Numbered from the stretch's first letter, positions 1-9,053 are shown. The stretch is DNA of 64,000 nt from Rhodopirellula halodulae (GCF_020966775.1 NZ_JAJKFV010000007.1:124001-188000), one strand, 5' to 3'. The notes: generated by a model from the letters alone, not told the origin. Made by a program: numbers and translations.

Positions 1-183
1 GCCGCTGCGGAGATGGCTCGCAATCAATGGTTGGACGAAGAGGACCGTGAAATGCAAACGGTCGTCAACGAAGCCGAAGCCATTGGTTCGCTGGTTCACG
101 ACGAAGCCACTCGTTCACGTGCTCGCGATGGCGGCGATTCGTCCTCGTCGTGGTGGACCGGTGAACGCAGCAAGAGTTCTTAG
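1..183 (+). CDS. C-terminal end of an unidentified protein (5' truncated)
   Basis: Frame 1 is open from the first base to a TAG at 181-183 and encodes the last 60 residues of a protein that begins outside the window. The visible part is hydrophilic: a charged stretch (DEEDREMQ), a helical-looking segment, then a Ser/Trp-rich tail ending in ERSKSS. No domain is recognisable. The same-strand frame fits the planctomycete-like codon use better than the competing frames. The function cannot be inferred from this fragment. Confidence 0.55.
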   Translation, partial: AAAEMARNQWLDEEDREMQTVVNEAEAIGSLVHDEATRSRARDGGDSSSSWWTGERSKSS

Positions 184-210
184 GTTTTCCGTGGGACCGG
201 GCCGACGGAA

Positions 211-663
211 TCAGGCTTCGGCAAAGCGGCCGCCGATCATAAAGGCGTCTTGAGACGGGTTGTTGCGGTGCAGCAAACGCATGCCGATTTCGTAGCATTT
301 GGCTTGGTGGCGGAAGGCACGCACGACGCGAAGCTGAAGCCAAAAGGTGGGTAGGATCAGTCGGACGTCTTCTTCGGGATACAGTTCGATCGGTGTGATG
401 ATGCCACAGGCATTTTTCGAAAAATCTCGCGTGAAGATGCCCAGTGGTCGGCATGATCGCGGCATGCAAGGCAATGCGCGGTCGAAGTACAACAGCCCGC
501 AGGTCCGCACAATGCGTCGCTGCGATTGACGTTGGTCGGAATAAGCCACCGGTGCCACGCCCGACTCATGAAAGAAGTCGGACCATTCTTCTGGCAAGTC
601 GATGTCCCAGTGCGTGGCCCTGACTACTTGGGCATAGTGCTGTGGATAATCGAAATCCAACAT
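211..663 (-). CDS. PilZ-like domain protein, possible c-di-GMP effector
   Basis: A 150-residue soluble protein. Residues 49-53 read RRIVR, matching the RxxxR signature that contacts cyclic di-GMP in PilZ domains. Residues 80-87 read DFSKNACG, close to the second PilZ signature DxSxxG but with Ala where the first Gly is expected. The beta-rich run after this (GIITP, RLILPTFWLQLRVVRAF) fits a PilZ barrel. The gene overlaps the end of the upstream HD-GYP gene by 40 bp, so the two are probably co-transcribed: one protein degrades the messenger and the other may sense it. The divergent second motif leaves open that it no longer binds the nucleotide. Confidence 0.6.
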   Translation of the reverse strand: MLDFDYPQHYAQVVRATHWDIDLPEEWSDFFHESGVAPVAYSDQRQSQRRIVRTCGLLYFDRALPCMPRSCRPLGIFTRDFSKNACGIITPIELYPEEDVRLILPTFWLQLRVVRAFRHQAKCYEIGMRLLHRNNPSQDAFMIGGRFAEA

Positions 664-1643
664 TCCACCATCTCCGGGTCGAGGGCCTTGCCGCTTTCGC
701 GACGAATCAGGTTACATGCATCCGAGCGTGACATAGGAGTCCTGTAGGGACGTTGGCTGGTCACGGCTTCGTAAATATCCACGACGGCGCAAAGCTTTGC
801 CCATGGATGGATCTCTTGGTCGTGACTGCCGACGGGATAGCCGCCGCCATCGAGTCGCTCGTGGTGTTGGTACACCATCATCAATTGAGCGAACGTCAGG
901 TCTTCGCGTCGTGCGAGTTGACGAAATCCTTCCGCCGGATGGCGTTTGATCTGTGCGAATTCGTCTTCGTCCAAACGTCCTGGCTTGGTCAGAATCTGAT
1001 CGGGAATCTCCAGTTTGCCGAGATCGTGCAGCAATCCACCGGCGACCACCAGCTCAATGTCCTCTTCCGTGAAGCCCAACTCGCGGGCCAGCATCCCCGC
1101 GTACATGGCCACGTTGGCACTGTGAGTGAACGTGGCGTAGTCGTGATTGAGAACTCGGAACAGATCGCCCGCCGCGAAATCTTCTCGCGATACCAAACTC
1201 GCGGCGAGACCGCCCAGGTCGCTGGCGGCTTCCACGGTGTTGTCTTGGTCGTTGGTTTCAAAGCTTCCTTGCAGCACATCCAGCACGACTTCGTTGAGAG
1301 CCGCTGAACGCTGAGCGTTGTCAGCGTTTTCGCTGCCGCCACCGGCCGCCAAGTCGCGCAGGTAGTTCTGGTAGGAATCGCGGCCTTCGCGTTCGATGAA
1401 CAGCTTGGTCACACCTCGGGACTTCAGCTTGTTCAAGTCCTGCGGCTTCATGGGGTAATCCGCACCGCGATACAGTTTGGCCTCATCGGTTTGGCCGACA
1501 CGGCAATACAGATCCGCACCAATCGCCGATGACGGCGACAGGGTGGAGACGCTGATTGCGATGAGGTCCGATACGAGCATGAGTGACAAGAACCGCTGAC
1601 ACACGAGTGGGGGGTGTGGACCCATCGGTTTGGATCCATTCAA
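624..1643 (-). CDS. HD-GYP domain cyclic-di-GMP phosphodiesterase
   Basis: A 339-residue protein with an HD-GYP domain at about residues 160-330. The HD pair lies at 206-207 in LLHDLGK, followed by IPDQIL, a conserved His (KRHP), the HHERLDGGGYP segment at 260-270 and the downstream DIYEAVTSQRPYR motif. These are the metal ligands and signature of phosphodiesterases that linearise cyclic di-GMP. An N-terminal region (about 44-100, LYCRVGQ...AKLYRGADYP) resembles the accessory domain often found before HD-GYP. The first 40 residues are weakly hydrophobic and poorly conserved in style, so the true start may be an internal Met such as residue 22. It is the first gene of a two-gene unit with the PilZ-like gene. 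Confidence 0.85.
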   Translation of the reverse strand: MNGSKPMGPHPPLVCQRFLSLMLVSDLIAISVSTLSPSSAIGADLYCRVGQTDEAKLYRGADYPMKPQDLNKLKSRGVTKLFIEREGRDSYQNYLRDLAAGGGSENADNAQRSAALNEVVLDVLQGSFETNDQDNTVEAASDLGGLAASLVSREDFAAGDLFRVLNHDYATFTHSANVAMYAGMLARELGFTEEDIELVVAGGLLHDLGKLEIPDQILTKPGRLDEDEFAQIKRHPAEGFRQLARREDLTFAQLMMVYQHHERLDGGGYPVGSHDQEIHPWAKLCAVVDIYEAVTSQRPYRTPMSRSDACNLIRRESGKALDPEMVECWISIIHSTMPK

Positions 1644-1858
1644 ACGTACAGCAAGGAAAGATGCCGGTCGGGATTGGCAGTGATTTCTTCAGCCATTTCA
1701 GTTTGGCTCGTTGTTACAACCGGACCTTCCGATACCACGAATACGATCATTCCGCGAGAAATTTGCACTCGTTGCTCATCTGACGACATTCGTTCAGACT
1801 GCTGCGTTGCCGGGATGGTGCCCGAATCACTTGCTTTTGGACGACGAGAAAGGTTGGC
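1644..1858. promoter_or_regulatory. Divergent promoter region between HD-GYP and GT81 genes
   Basis: A 215-bp non-coding interval separates two genes transcribed away from each other, so promoters for both must lie here or just inside the start-proximal sequence. No convincing -35/-10 pair was identified by eye. Confidence 0.4.
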
Positions 1859-3055
1859 ATGCCAGACTTCTATCAGCACGATATGATCACGACGATCCAC
1901 GATCTCCGGTCGGCGAAACTGGAGAGTTTGGAGTCGATGCTTCGCGAATCGACGCAAAACCACGCGATTGGCTTGGTTTTGCCCGTGACCGCATCGGACA
2001 TGCGTGCCGAACCGTTCGACGTGATCGTGCGAGAACTATCACAAGCGGACTACATCGCGTCGATTGTGGTCAGCCTGGGCGTGGCGCCCGACCAAGCGGA
2101 TTACGACGAAACCTGCGCGAAGATCGCACCGCTGGGTGACCGAGCGAAAGTGCTTTGGACCGACGGCCCAGAAGTCCAGGGGCTGTACCAAGAGTTGATC
2201 GATGCGGGGATCGACGTTTCGGTGCCCGGCAAAGGTCGAAGTGTATGGACTGCGTTTGGATACTTGTTGGACGATCCCAACATTGAAACGTTCGTGCTGC
2301 ACGATTGCGACATTGTCGACTACGACCGGCAATTGCTGTCACGCCTGTGTTTGCCGATGGTGCACCCCGGATTGGACTTCGAATTCTGCAAGGCATATTA
2401 CGCTCGCGTCACGGATCGGATGCACGGCCGCGTTGTCCGGTTGTTGGTGGCGCCGTTGTTGCGTGCCTTGATGCAGTGCTTCCCCGAAAATCAGTTCGTG
2501 CGATTCCTGGGGAACTTCCGTTATCCGTTGTCCGGGGAATTCTCGCTGACTCGCAACTTGGCGCGAACCAATCGAGTCGCCAGCGATTGGGGATTGGAAG
2601 TCGGGACGCTCGCCGATGTTTACCGCAACACGTCGCACAAACGAGTGTGCCAAGTCGATTTGGCTCGGCTGTATGAGCACAAGCATCAAACGTTGGCGGT
2701 GGATCAACCGTCCAGCGGTTTGATCAAAATGGCGCTCGACATTTTGACCACGATCTATCGAACGCTGGCCAGCCAAGGCATTGTGTTTGGCGAATCAACG
2801 TTTGTGACCTTGCGAGCTTCGTTCCTGCGGATCGCTCAAGATTGCATTCGCCAATACGCCGCCGACGCGCGAGTCAACTCGCTGCACTACGATCGTCACT
2901 CCGAGGAAATGGCAATCGAAGCCTTTGCACAATGCGTGACCCAAGCCGGGGAAGTCTTCGCGGCGGATCCGAGTGGTAACCCGTCGATTCCAAACTGGAC
3001 TCGCGTGCGAGCTGCCTTCCCCGAGTTCACCTCGCGGCTTCGCGACACGGTTTGA
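1859..3055 (+). CDS. gpgS: Glucosyl-3-phosphoglycerate synthase-like glycosyltransferase (GT81)
   Basis: A 398-residue cytosolic GT-A fold glycosyltransferase. A GKGRSVW segment (124-130) corresponds to the conserved GKG loop of GpgS enzymes, HDCDI (148-152) is in the place of the metal-binding DxD motif, and NFRYPLSGEFSLTR (219-232) plus DWGLEVGTL (243-251) match the acceptor and metal-binding segments of this family. GpgS transfers glucose from an NDP-glucose to 3-phosphoglycerate, the first step to glucosylglycerate and, in Rhodopirellula relatives, to mannosylglucosylglycerate, which are osmolytes. No phosphatase partner (GpgP) is adjacent. ATG at 1859 is used; an alternative ATG lies at 1883. 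Confidence 0.75.
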   Translation: MPDFYQHDMITTIHDLRSAKLESLESMLRESTQNHAIGLVLPVTASDMRAEPFDVIVRELSQADYIASIVVSLGVAPDQADYDETCAKIAPLGDRAKVLWTDGPEVQGLYQELIDAGIDVSVPGKGRSVWTAFGYLLDDPNIETFVLHDCDIVDYDRQLLSRLCLPMVHPGLDFEFCKAYYARVTDRMHGRVVRLLVAPLLRALMQCFPENQFVRFLGNFRYPLSGEFSLTRNLARTNRVASDWGLEVGTLADVYRNTSHKRVCQVDLARLYEHKHQTLAVDQPSSGLIKMALDILTTIYRTLASQGIVFGESTFVTLRASFLRIAQDCIRQYAADARVNSLHYDRHSEEMAIEAFAQCVTQAGEVFAADPSGNPSIPNWTRVRAAFPEFTSRLRDTV

Positions 3056-3062
3056 AACGCGA

Positions 3063-5123
3063 TCAGTTGGCCTGGGACGCATCCAATGCATCCAGGGCCA
3101 CATTGCGGTAGCGAACACGGTCGCTGGCGGTCAGGCTAGGCAAGTGTTCGCGTCGACGACTGTCCAGCAACAGTTCGTACAAACCAGCGGCCGAGCTGGG
3201 TCGCGGCATGGAGCGGATCAGTCCCGCACGAAGCGACTCGTCAGCCCATCGAGTTTGGCCGATTAATTGCAGGTCCAGTTCTCGCTTCTTGGTCCAATCA
3301 CGGTCGACTTCCCCGTAGAGCAGGCTCCGCTCGATCTTGACATCCAGGGATGCGATCCCGCCGCGGACACCAAACTGATCCGGCAAATTCGCGTCAAATG
3401 CTTTTTGAGCCTCGGTGCGTTGATCCAGCTCTTCTTCAATGATTTCAGGTCCTTCGATCTCGATCGCCGGGGAATAGATCAACAGCGGAATGTCTCGGCC
3501 GAGCGGTTGTCGCCGGACCACGTCGATCATCTCGATGGCGGATGCGTCTTTGGGTTCGCGTTTGGAAACCACCAAACGAACGTCATCGCCCAGTGCAATC
3601 ATTCGCTCCAGCGATGCCACCGTCGAAACGATACGGGCATCGTAGCCAGCGCTGTTCATGATGCGTTCCCAGCCCGAGATGATCTCGGGGCGGTTCTCGA
3701 GCACAACGGAAATGGGGCGGTTGCCGAGCGTGGCCATCTGTTGCCAACGTTTTTCGACTCGCGACATCCCCGCGAAATTGAGTTGCGGATCGGAATGGAG
3801 CAATCGAGCGATCGCGGAAGCGGCTTCGTATCGGACGGTCGCATTGGGATGGTCCACGGCTTCGACCAGCACGCTCGCGGTGGCTCCATTTCGAAGCAAC
3901 GCGTTGGCCAGCGAGCGATCAAGGTCACCATCGATCATTCGAAGCATGCCCACGGCGGCGGGATCGTTTTGGGATTGCACGCTGAATTTCAACACGGGCA
4001 AGGTCCAGGTCTGCAGCACGGCGGTCGCGTCCGCATCCGCAAAGAAGCTCTGAATGAACTGTTCCCGATTCTTCGCGTCGCCCCAATCCGGATCGTTTGC
4101 GACGCGGTAGGCCAATTGAGCGGTCAGTTGAGCGATGACACTGGAGGACTCTTGGTCACCAATCTTCGCTAATCGCGAAGCCGCATCGGCCGCGTCGCGA
4201 AACGCCAGCACCCACGTTGCCGCTTGGGTTGGCTGGACGCCGTCGCGTTGAGCGTTGATCGCCCAAGCCGTGACGTTTCCGAAATCGTGTTGTGTGTGAA
4301 TCGAATTGTCCATCGCGTCGGCCAGCGATTGACGCATCATCCGGATCGCCGACGCACGCAGATCTTCGTCCGCGGATGATTCCAATCGCTTGGTGAGGAG
4401 ATCGATTTGCACTTCTTCTATGTTGAGAAGCTGCAACGCCTGGATGGCTTGGTTGCTGGCGGATGCTGTGCCGTACAAGGCGACTCGGCGAAGTCCGTTG
4501 ATACCGGCGGACCGATCGATTTCGAGAAGCACACGCAGGCATGCGTTTCGTTGATCCGGATCGTCGGTGCGTACGATCTCGGTAATCAACGCGGCGGAAG
4601 CGGCTTCGCCCCCGCGGAACAGGGTGCGATACGCGGCCAGCTTTTCATCCGGGCTGGCGGAAGTCAATTTGGCGATCGCGGGCTGCAGACGCGTGGGGGA
4701 CTGAAGATCTTTCTTGCGAGCGGCGAAGAGAGCATCCAGAGCTTGTTTGGCTGGCTCGGAGACTTCCGTTGCGAGTGAGATCCGAACGCGTTGATCGGTT
4801 CCGATCTCCGATGCAATGCGTGAGGCACGTTCGTCGGCGGGGGCATTCTCTGCCAGCGGAGAAAGCAATTGATCGACTGCGGACCAGACTTGCATGCGTG
4901 CGAGCGAATCGATGCTGCGTCCAAGGGCTTCCGGTCCGCCGGTGGCTTTCAACAGCAATTGTTCCACGGCCGGATCACTGAGGGCCGAATCGCTGAGGGC
5001 GGGATCATTTTCCGTTTCAGCTTCCTCCTGGGCGAAGGCAGGCACGCGTGTGCACAGGCTGGCTGTGGCAACACCGAAAAAGAGCAGCAGGACGATTGGG
5101 CGACTGAAGATGCGGTCAGCCAT
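3063..5123 (-). CDS. Exported HEAT-like repeat protein of unknown function
   Basis: A 686-residue protein beginning with a classical signal peptide (MADRIFSRPIVLLLFFGVAT, cleavage probably near AFAQ). An upstream in-frame ATG at 5171 would add 16 hydrophilic residues before the signal, so the start at 5123 is preferred. The mature part is mostly alpha-helical with repeated helical pairs (for example the DLRASAIRMMRQSL and NATVRYEAASAIARLL segments) typical of HEAT-like solenoids. Near the C-terminal third, a stretch around DARIVSTVASLERMIALGDDVRLVVS...IPLLIYSP has the alternating pattern of a receiver-like alpha/beta fold. Its start lies about 190 bp downstream of the BRCT-MerR-TPR gene on the same strand. 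No catalytic motif was seen. Confidence 0.65.
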   Translation of the reverse strand: MADRIFSRPIVLLLFFGVATASLCTRVPAFAQEEAETENDPALSDSALSDPAVEQLLLKATGGPEALGRSIDSLARMQVWSAVDQLLSPLAENAPADERASRIASEIGTDQRVRISLATEVSEPAKQALDALFAARKKDLQSPTRLQPAIAKLTSASPDEKLAAYRTLFRGGEAASAALITEIVRTDDPDQRNACLRVLLEIDRSAGINGLRRVALYGTASASNQAIQALQLLNIEEVQIDLLTKRLESSADEDLRASAIRMMRQSLADAMDNSIHTQHDFGNVTAWAINAQRDGVQPTQAATWVLAFRDAADAASRLAKIGDQESSSVIAQLTAQLAYRVANDPDWGDAKNREQFIQSFFADADATAVLQTWTLPVLKFSVQSQNDPAAVGMLRMIDGDLDRSLANALLRNGATASVLVEAVDHPNATVRYEAASAIARLLHSDPQLNFAGMSRVEKRWQQMATLGNRPISVVLENRPEIISGWERIMNSAGYDARIVSTVASLERMIALGDDVRLVVSKREPKDASAIEMIDVVRRQPLGRDIPLLIYSPAIEIEGPEIIEEELDQRTEAQKAFDANLPDQFGVRGGIASLDVKIERSLLYGEVDRDWTKKRELDLQLIGQTRWADESLRAGLIRSMPRPSSAAGLYELLLDSRRREHLPSLTASDRVRYRNVALDALDASQAN

Positions 5124-5315
5124 TCGGAAGGTCCACGAAATGGGCGTGAAATCAGATGAGAAGTGGCCCATTCTAATCTCTCGTTTTCCAGAATCACGCT
5201 TCTTCCGGCTTGCTCACGGCGGTTCGAGAAGGCGTGTTTCTTGGTTGTCCGGGGGGACCGAATTTGCGGGCTGCCGAGGGGCCTTCTTGGATTGCTCGCC
5301 GCGAAATTTTGCGGT

Positions 5316-6848
5316 TTACGTTTCGGGTTGTTCCGATTGACGCAGTTCTTCCAGCCGAGCGTGGGCTTCATCGGCCCAGGGACTGCCGGGAGAAAGTTGG
5401 AGGAAACGTCGCCAATGATGCTCGGCTTCGACGCTGCGGTGCAGGTCTTCCAAAATTCGGGCCAAGTTGTAGTGCACATCGGGGTAATCGTCGTGCAAAG
5501 CCAACGCGCCTCGATAGGCTGCAACGGCAAGCTCAAGTTGGCCGGTTTCCGCCAACACGCCAGCCAGACTCGATCTCGCTTCCACGAAATCTGGATCGAC
5601 TTCCAACGCCGCGTAGTAGCGTTCTCTCGCTGCGATCGGTTCGCCGATTCGGTAGAGCAACTCGCCGATTTGAAAATGAATGTCCGATCGAACACCGTCG
5701 CGAGCCAGCACGGCGTGATAGCAATCGATGGCGATTTCCAATTCCCCGGAGTCCTCGGCTTGGTAGGCCGACAGCAACAGCTCGTCCTCTTCGTCCGCGG
5801 GAGGCTCCGCCGGAGGAAATTCCATGTCGTCCGCGCTCGACGCGATCGAAATGCCGAGATTCGTTTCATCGGAAAACGGGGCTTCGACAAAAGGGAAGCC
5901 TCCCGCTTCGTGATTCGGATCCACCGGGCGAGCGAAACGCAGGATCGTTTCGTCGGATTCAGGCGTGTCGGAATTGGATTCGGGCTCTTCCAACGCATCG
6001 AAATCGAAACGCAGTTGTCCGCCTGGCTCGATCAAGCCTTCGCCTTGACGCAGCAAGACTTGTTTGCCCTCCACCAGAATCGACAGTTGATCCAGAGGTC
6101 GGCGAAGATTGGGGACAACCTCGACCCACTGCATGATGCGTCGCTCGATCGCTTCCGGGCTGGCACCGGACGCAACCCAGGCCGCCAATCGCCGCGCGGT
6201 TGCGACCTCTTGAAAATCGAAGTACGGCAGTTTGTGCAGTGTGCGGACGGGTTGAATCAAACCGCGTCGATGCCAACGTCGAATCACACGAACTGAAACG
6301 CCCAGCAAATGAGCCAACATCGCCGGCGTGTGCAATTTGCGGATGGATTGCTCGGCGTCGACCAAACCGAGCTGTTGCCACAAATCGGTTTCATGAAGGA
6401 TCTGCAGGTCAGCCAGCTCGCCACGCCGCTCGGTCGCTTTTTCGATCAGCTCAGCCTCCGCCAAAGGAGACTCCTCGGCGCCGATCACAATGCAATTGAC
6501 GGACGACGATTCGCTCTCCGCAACCACCGCTCCGTAGGACCTCAGCAAATTGGTCGCTTCTCGACGATTCATTCCGCCCAAGCGACCCACAATCGCGATT
6601 CGCATTCCTGCCAACGGGTTTTCTGCGTCATCACTATCGGCATGGGCCGGGATGTCATCGTCGGACTCATCTTCCGTCGAGCCATCCTCGTTTGATGCTT
6701 CACGATCGTCGTCTCCGGACGGGGCGCTTGCCTGAAAGAATCCAGAGAGCAATTCCGCCGGTGGCATCCGCTCGCTGAAACCAAGTTCGTCGTTTGGCTC
6801 GTCCGATTCGTTCATGTCTGCGTTGCTCACGTCCGTGTTGGCATTCAT
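5316..6848 (-). CDS. BRCT-MerR-type HTH-TPR fusion protein
   Basis: A 510-residue soluble protein with an unusual domain order. Residues 1-78 are acidic and low in complexity. Residues about 80-160 (MRIAIVGRLGGMNRREATNLLRSYGAVV...) match a BRCT fold, as found at the end of NAD-dependent DNA ligases. Residues about 172-240 (TPAMLAHLLGVSVRVIRRWHRRGLI...FDFQEVATARRL) form a MerR-type winged helix-turn-helix. After an acidic linker, residues about 360-505 hold about four TPR units (for example DIHFQIGELLYRIGEPIAARERYYAALEVDPDF). A DNA-binding regulator that integrates protein-protein contacts is inferred; no ligand is known. The start at 6848 gives a plausible acidic N-terminus. Confidence 0.8.
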   Translation of the reverse strand: MNANTDVSNADMNESDEPNDELGFSERMPPAELLSGFFQASAPSGDDDREASNEDGSTEDESDDDIPAHADSDDAENPLAGMRIAIVGRLGGMNRREATNLLRSYGAVVAESESSSVNCIVIGAEESPLAEAELIEKATERRGELADLQILHETDLWQQLGLVDAEQSIRKLHTPAMLAHLLGVSVRVIRRWHRRGLIQPVRTLHKLPYFDFQEVATARRLAAWVASGASPEAIERRIMQWVEVVPNLRRPLDQLSILVEGKQVLLRQGEGLIEPGGQLRFDFDALEEPESNSDTPESDETILRFARPVDPNHEAGGFPFVEAPFSDETNLGISIASSADDMEFPPAEPPADEEDELLLSAYQAEDSGELEIAIDCYHAVLARDGVRSDIHFQIGELLYRIGEPIAARERYYAALEVDPDFVEARSSLAGVLAETGQLELAVAAYRGALALHDDYPDVHYNLARILEDLHRSVEAEHHWRRFLQLSPGSPWADEAHARLEELRQSEQPET

Positions 6849-7258
6849 GTTCGAGCTGGAAGGAATCAGAAAGGAATCAGCGTGTCGGTTGACGCAGTCA
6901 CAAGATATCCGATCAATGCCGCGTCACCACACCGCTTGCGGGGTGAAGCCGATTTTCAGGCGTTTGCATTCTCAAGCGTTTGCTTCGTGCGGACCTGTCA
7001 GAGAGTCAGTATCAGGCAACGAATGTCCGTACGAGCGATGGAATGTACGTTGCGGACCAAGCCCGTCGTTCTGAATGCAGTGACTTTGCCGATTGAAGCA
7101 CCGATTCGGAAAGGCTGGTTGCTAGCGGTCCCGCGGGCAATTGAAAAATGGGGCGACTTTGCGTGGCAGGTAACCGATACCGACTCCGGGCGAACTCCTT
7201 TTCCACCCTCTTCCCCTGTTCGCCATCACCTCCCAACGCACTTTCAGGTTCACCGGTC
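6849..7258. other. Intergenic region, divergent
   Basis: About 410 bp between the BRCT-MerR-TPR gene (minus strand) and the exported unknown protein (plus strand). No gene, RNA or repeat was recognised. Open frames here read into the neighbouring genes out of phase and show no protein-like composition. Both promoters should lie in this interval. Confidence 0.4.
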
Positions 7259-8080
7259 ATGCTCGTCACTCGCCTTGGCAAAATCACGGTCCTCGCCGTC
7301 GCCGCCGGGGGACCCTACATCGCGTCCGAAACGGATTGGGGACGCAATGCGGCGGGATCCGTCACCAATGTGTTTCGAGCCGACGGAACCGAAGTCGCAG
7401 GATGGGGATCGGGGGAGGCACCGCTGGGCGGAGTCACCCATGATCCCGAATCGGATCGTTATCCGGTGCACTCGCACCACCAAGTCGAAACGCTTCGTGG
7501 TGTCTCGTCCAAACGATACCGCTACGAACCGGAGATCGCTCAAAAGCTGGGTGCGATGCCGGCTTCGGATCAGGCTCCCGGACTGGCGGGAAACAATGTG
7601 GCTGATTTGCGTGAAGTTTTGCGTTTCGACCTGACGACGCACGCGGTGCTCAATCGATTTTCACGAGTGTCGACGGTCTTGGCTGACTTGCAATTGGAAG
7701 GGCTGCGTGTGCCGATTGTCACCGGCACGCAAGCCACCGATTTGGCGGGCACGCTGACGTACTACTTTGATCGCACCGGTCAGATCCAACGAATTTCGCT
7801 TCACGGCTTTACCGGAGACCCGTCCCGATTGGTCACGACGCTGCAGTCGTATTACGGTTTGGTTCGGGAACCAGCGTTGGAAGCAGGCGTCTTCACCAAA
7901 CGTTGGAACGGCACCCCGGTTCACTTCTTGCGATTGACGCACGCTCCGGTTGTCTTCAGCGATGCGGTGCACCAAAAGTACACGGTGTTCTTGGAACTGA
8001 ACCAACCCAACTTGACCTACGGAATCAGCGATGAAGCCAAGCGGATCGTGGTCACTGACCAGTGGACGGGGCGCTGGTGA
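7259..8080 (+). CDS. Conserved-looking exported or membrane-anchored protein, unknown function
   Basis: A 273-residue protein starting MLVTRLGKITVLAVAAGGPYIASE, a short hydrophobic N-terminus that could be an uncleaved anchor or signal. A longer in-frame start at 7148 would add 37 low-quality residues, so 7259 is preferred. The C-terminal half has a clear beta-rich pattern (GTLTYYFDRTGQIQRISLHG, RWNGTPVHFLRLTHAPV, KYTVFLELNQPN). No catalytic motif or known family was recognised. Its 3' end overlaps the convergent dehydrogenase gene by 29 bp. Confidence 0.6.
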   Translation: MLVTRLGKITVLAVAAGGPYIASETDWGRNAAGSVTNVFRADGTEVAGWGSGEAPLGGVTHDPESDRYPVHSHHQVETLRGVSSKRYRYEPEIAQKLGAMPASDQAPGLAGNNVADLREVLRFDLTTHAVLNRFSRVSTVLADLQLEGLRVPIVTGTQATDLAGTLTYYFDRTGQIQRISLHGFTGDPSRLVTTLQSYYGLVREPALEAGVFTKRWNGTPVHFLRLTHAPVVFSDAVHQKYTVFLELNQPNLTYGISDEAKRIVVTDQWTGRW

Positions 8081-9053
8081 GCGTTTGCAGGCCTTCGTCC
8101 ATGTTGATGAGCGGTCGGTAGCCGAGTCGCTCTTTGGCAGCCGAGATGTCAAACGAGTGATCCTTCGCAAGCTGAGCCGCGACAAAGCGAGTCATCGGCG
8201 GTTCAGAGCGACGTCCCGTCCAACGATAGATCCGTTCCAAGGTTGCCCCGATTCGATAGGCGGCTTGGAACGAGATCGACTTCTTTGGCGGAGGCACGTC
8301 ATGTTGTTCGCATAGCTGAGTGATCCAGTCCCAGCAATTGACCGGTTCGTCTTGCGTGATGAAGTAGGCTCTGCCCGCTGCTCTCTCGGGTTGGTTTTGC
8401 AACGCATCGATCGCATTCAGATGAGCCGCCGCGGCGTTGGTCACATGGACCGTGTCGATCACATTTTTTCCCTCGCCAATGATTCGCAATCGACCACGAC
8501 GAGCACGGTCCAAGACTCGTGGAATCAGATGCGGATCTTCGGGGCCCCAAATTAAATGCGGACGCAGCGCCAACGTTCGCAATTGGTTCGGTTGATCCGC
8601 ATCCAGGGTTTCCTTTTCCGCGATCGACTTTGTGTGCGGGTAGTGACAAAGGAACTCGTCCGGATACGGTTCGGATTCGTCCACGTGGGTCTGGTCTTCG
8701 CCTCCGAATGTCACGCTGGGGCTGCTGGTGTAGACCAATTGCGACACGTCGTTTTGCTGACATGCTTCCAACACATGACGTGAGGCAACCACGTTGTTGT
8801 CAAAGTAATGCTGCCATGGTCCCCAGACGCCAGCAACGGCTGCGGTATGCACGACCACGTCAGCACCTGGGATGACTCGGGCCAAGTAGTCTTGGTCCAA
8901 CAAGTCACCGCGATGGTGTTCCATGCCGTCTCGAACCAAATCCGGCGTTTCGCGTCGCGACAATCCAACGACGTCATCACCACGTTGCAGAAGTTGACGG
9001 ACGATCTCCCGTCCCAGAAAACCGCTGCATCCCGTGACCACGACTCGCATCAA
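8052..9053 (-). CDS. NAD(P)-dependent epimerase/3-beta-hydroxysteroid dehydrogenase-type SDR
   Basis: A 333-residue extended short-chain dehydrogenase. The Rossmann glycine motif is TGCSGFLG (7-14), a second cofactor segment is HHRGDLLD (46-53), and the active site has TSS (109-111) and YPHTK (138-142), the YxxxK catalytic pair. The overall pattern, including VTNAAAAHLNAIDAL and YFITQDEPVNCWDWI, is that of the 3-beta-HSD/sterol dehydrogenase-like branch also used on nucleotide sugars and ketones. The substrate cannot be read from sequence. The gene starts inside the stop of the upstream MFS gene (ATGA, 9050-9053), so it is translationally coupled to it. Confidence 0.8.
   Translation of the reverse strand: MMRVVVTGCSGFLGREIVRQLLQRGDDVVGLSRRETPDLVRDGMEHHRGDLLDQDYLARVIPGADVVVHTAAVAGVWGPWQHYFDNNVVASRHVLEACQQNDVSQLVYTSSPSVTFGGEDQTHVDESEPYPDEFLCHYPHTKSIAEKETLDADQPNQLRTLALRPHLIWGPEDPHLIPRVLDRARRGRLRIIGEGKNVIDTVHVTNAAAAHLNAIDALQNQPERAAGRAYFITQDEPVNCWDWITQLCEQHDVPPPKKSISFQAAYRIGATLERIYRWTGRRSEPPMTRFVAAQLAKDHSFDISAAKERLGYRPLINMDEGLQTLTSAPSTGQ

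Noticed and set aside
4949-5998. A 349-codon frame overlapping the BRCT-MerR-TPR and HEAT-like genes
   Set aside because: It overlaps both real genes out of phase and is rich in Arg, Trp, Ser and Cys with no motif.
6882-7634. A 250-codon plus-strand frame before and into the exported unknown protein
   Set aside because: It is out of phase with the accepted frame; it has low-quality composition and no start context.
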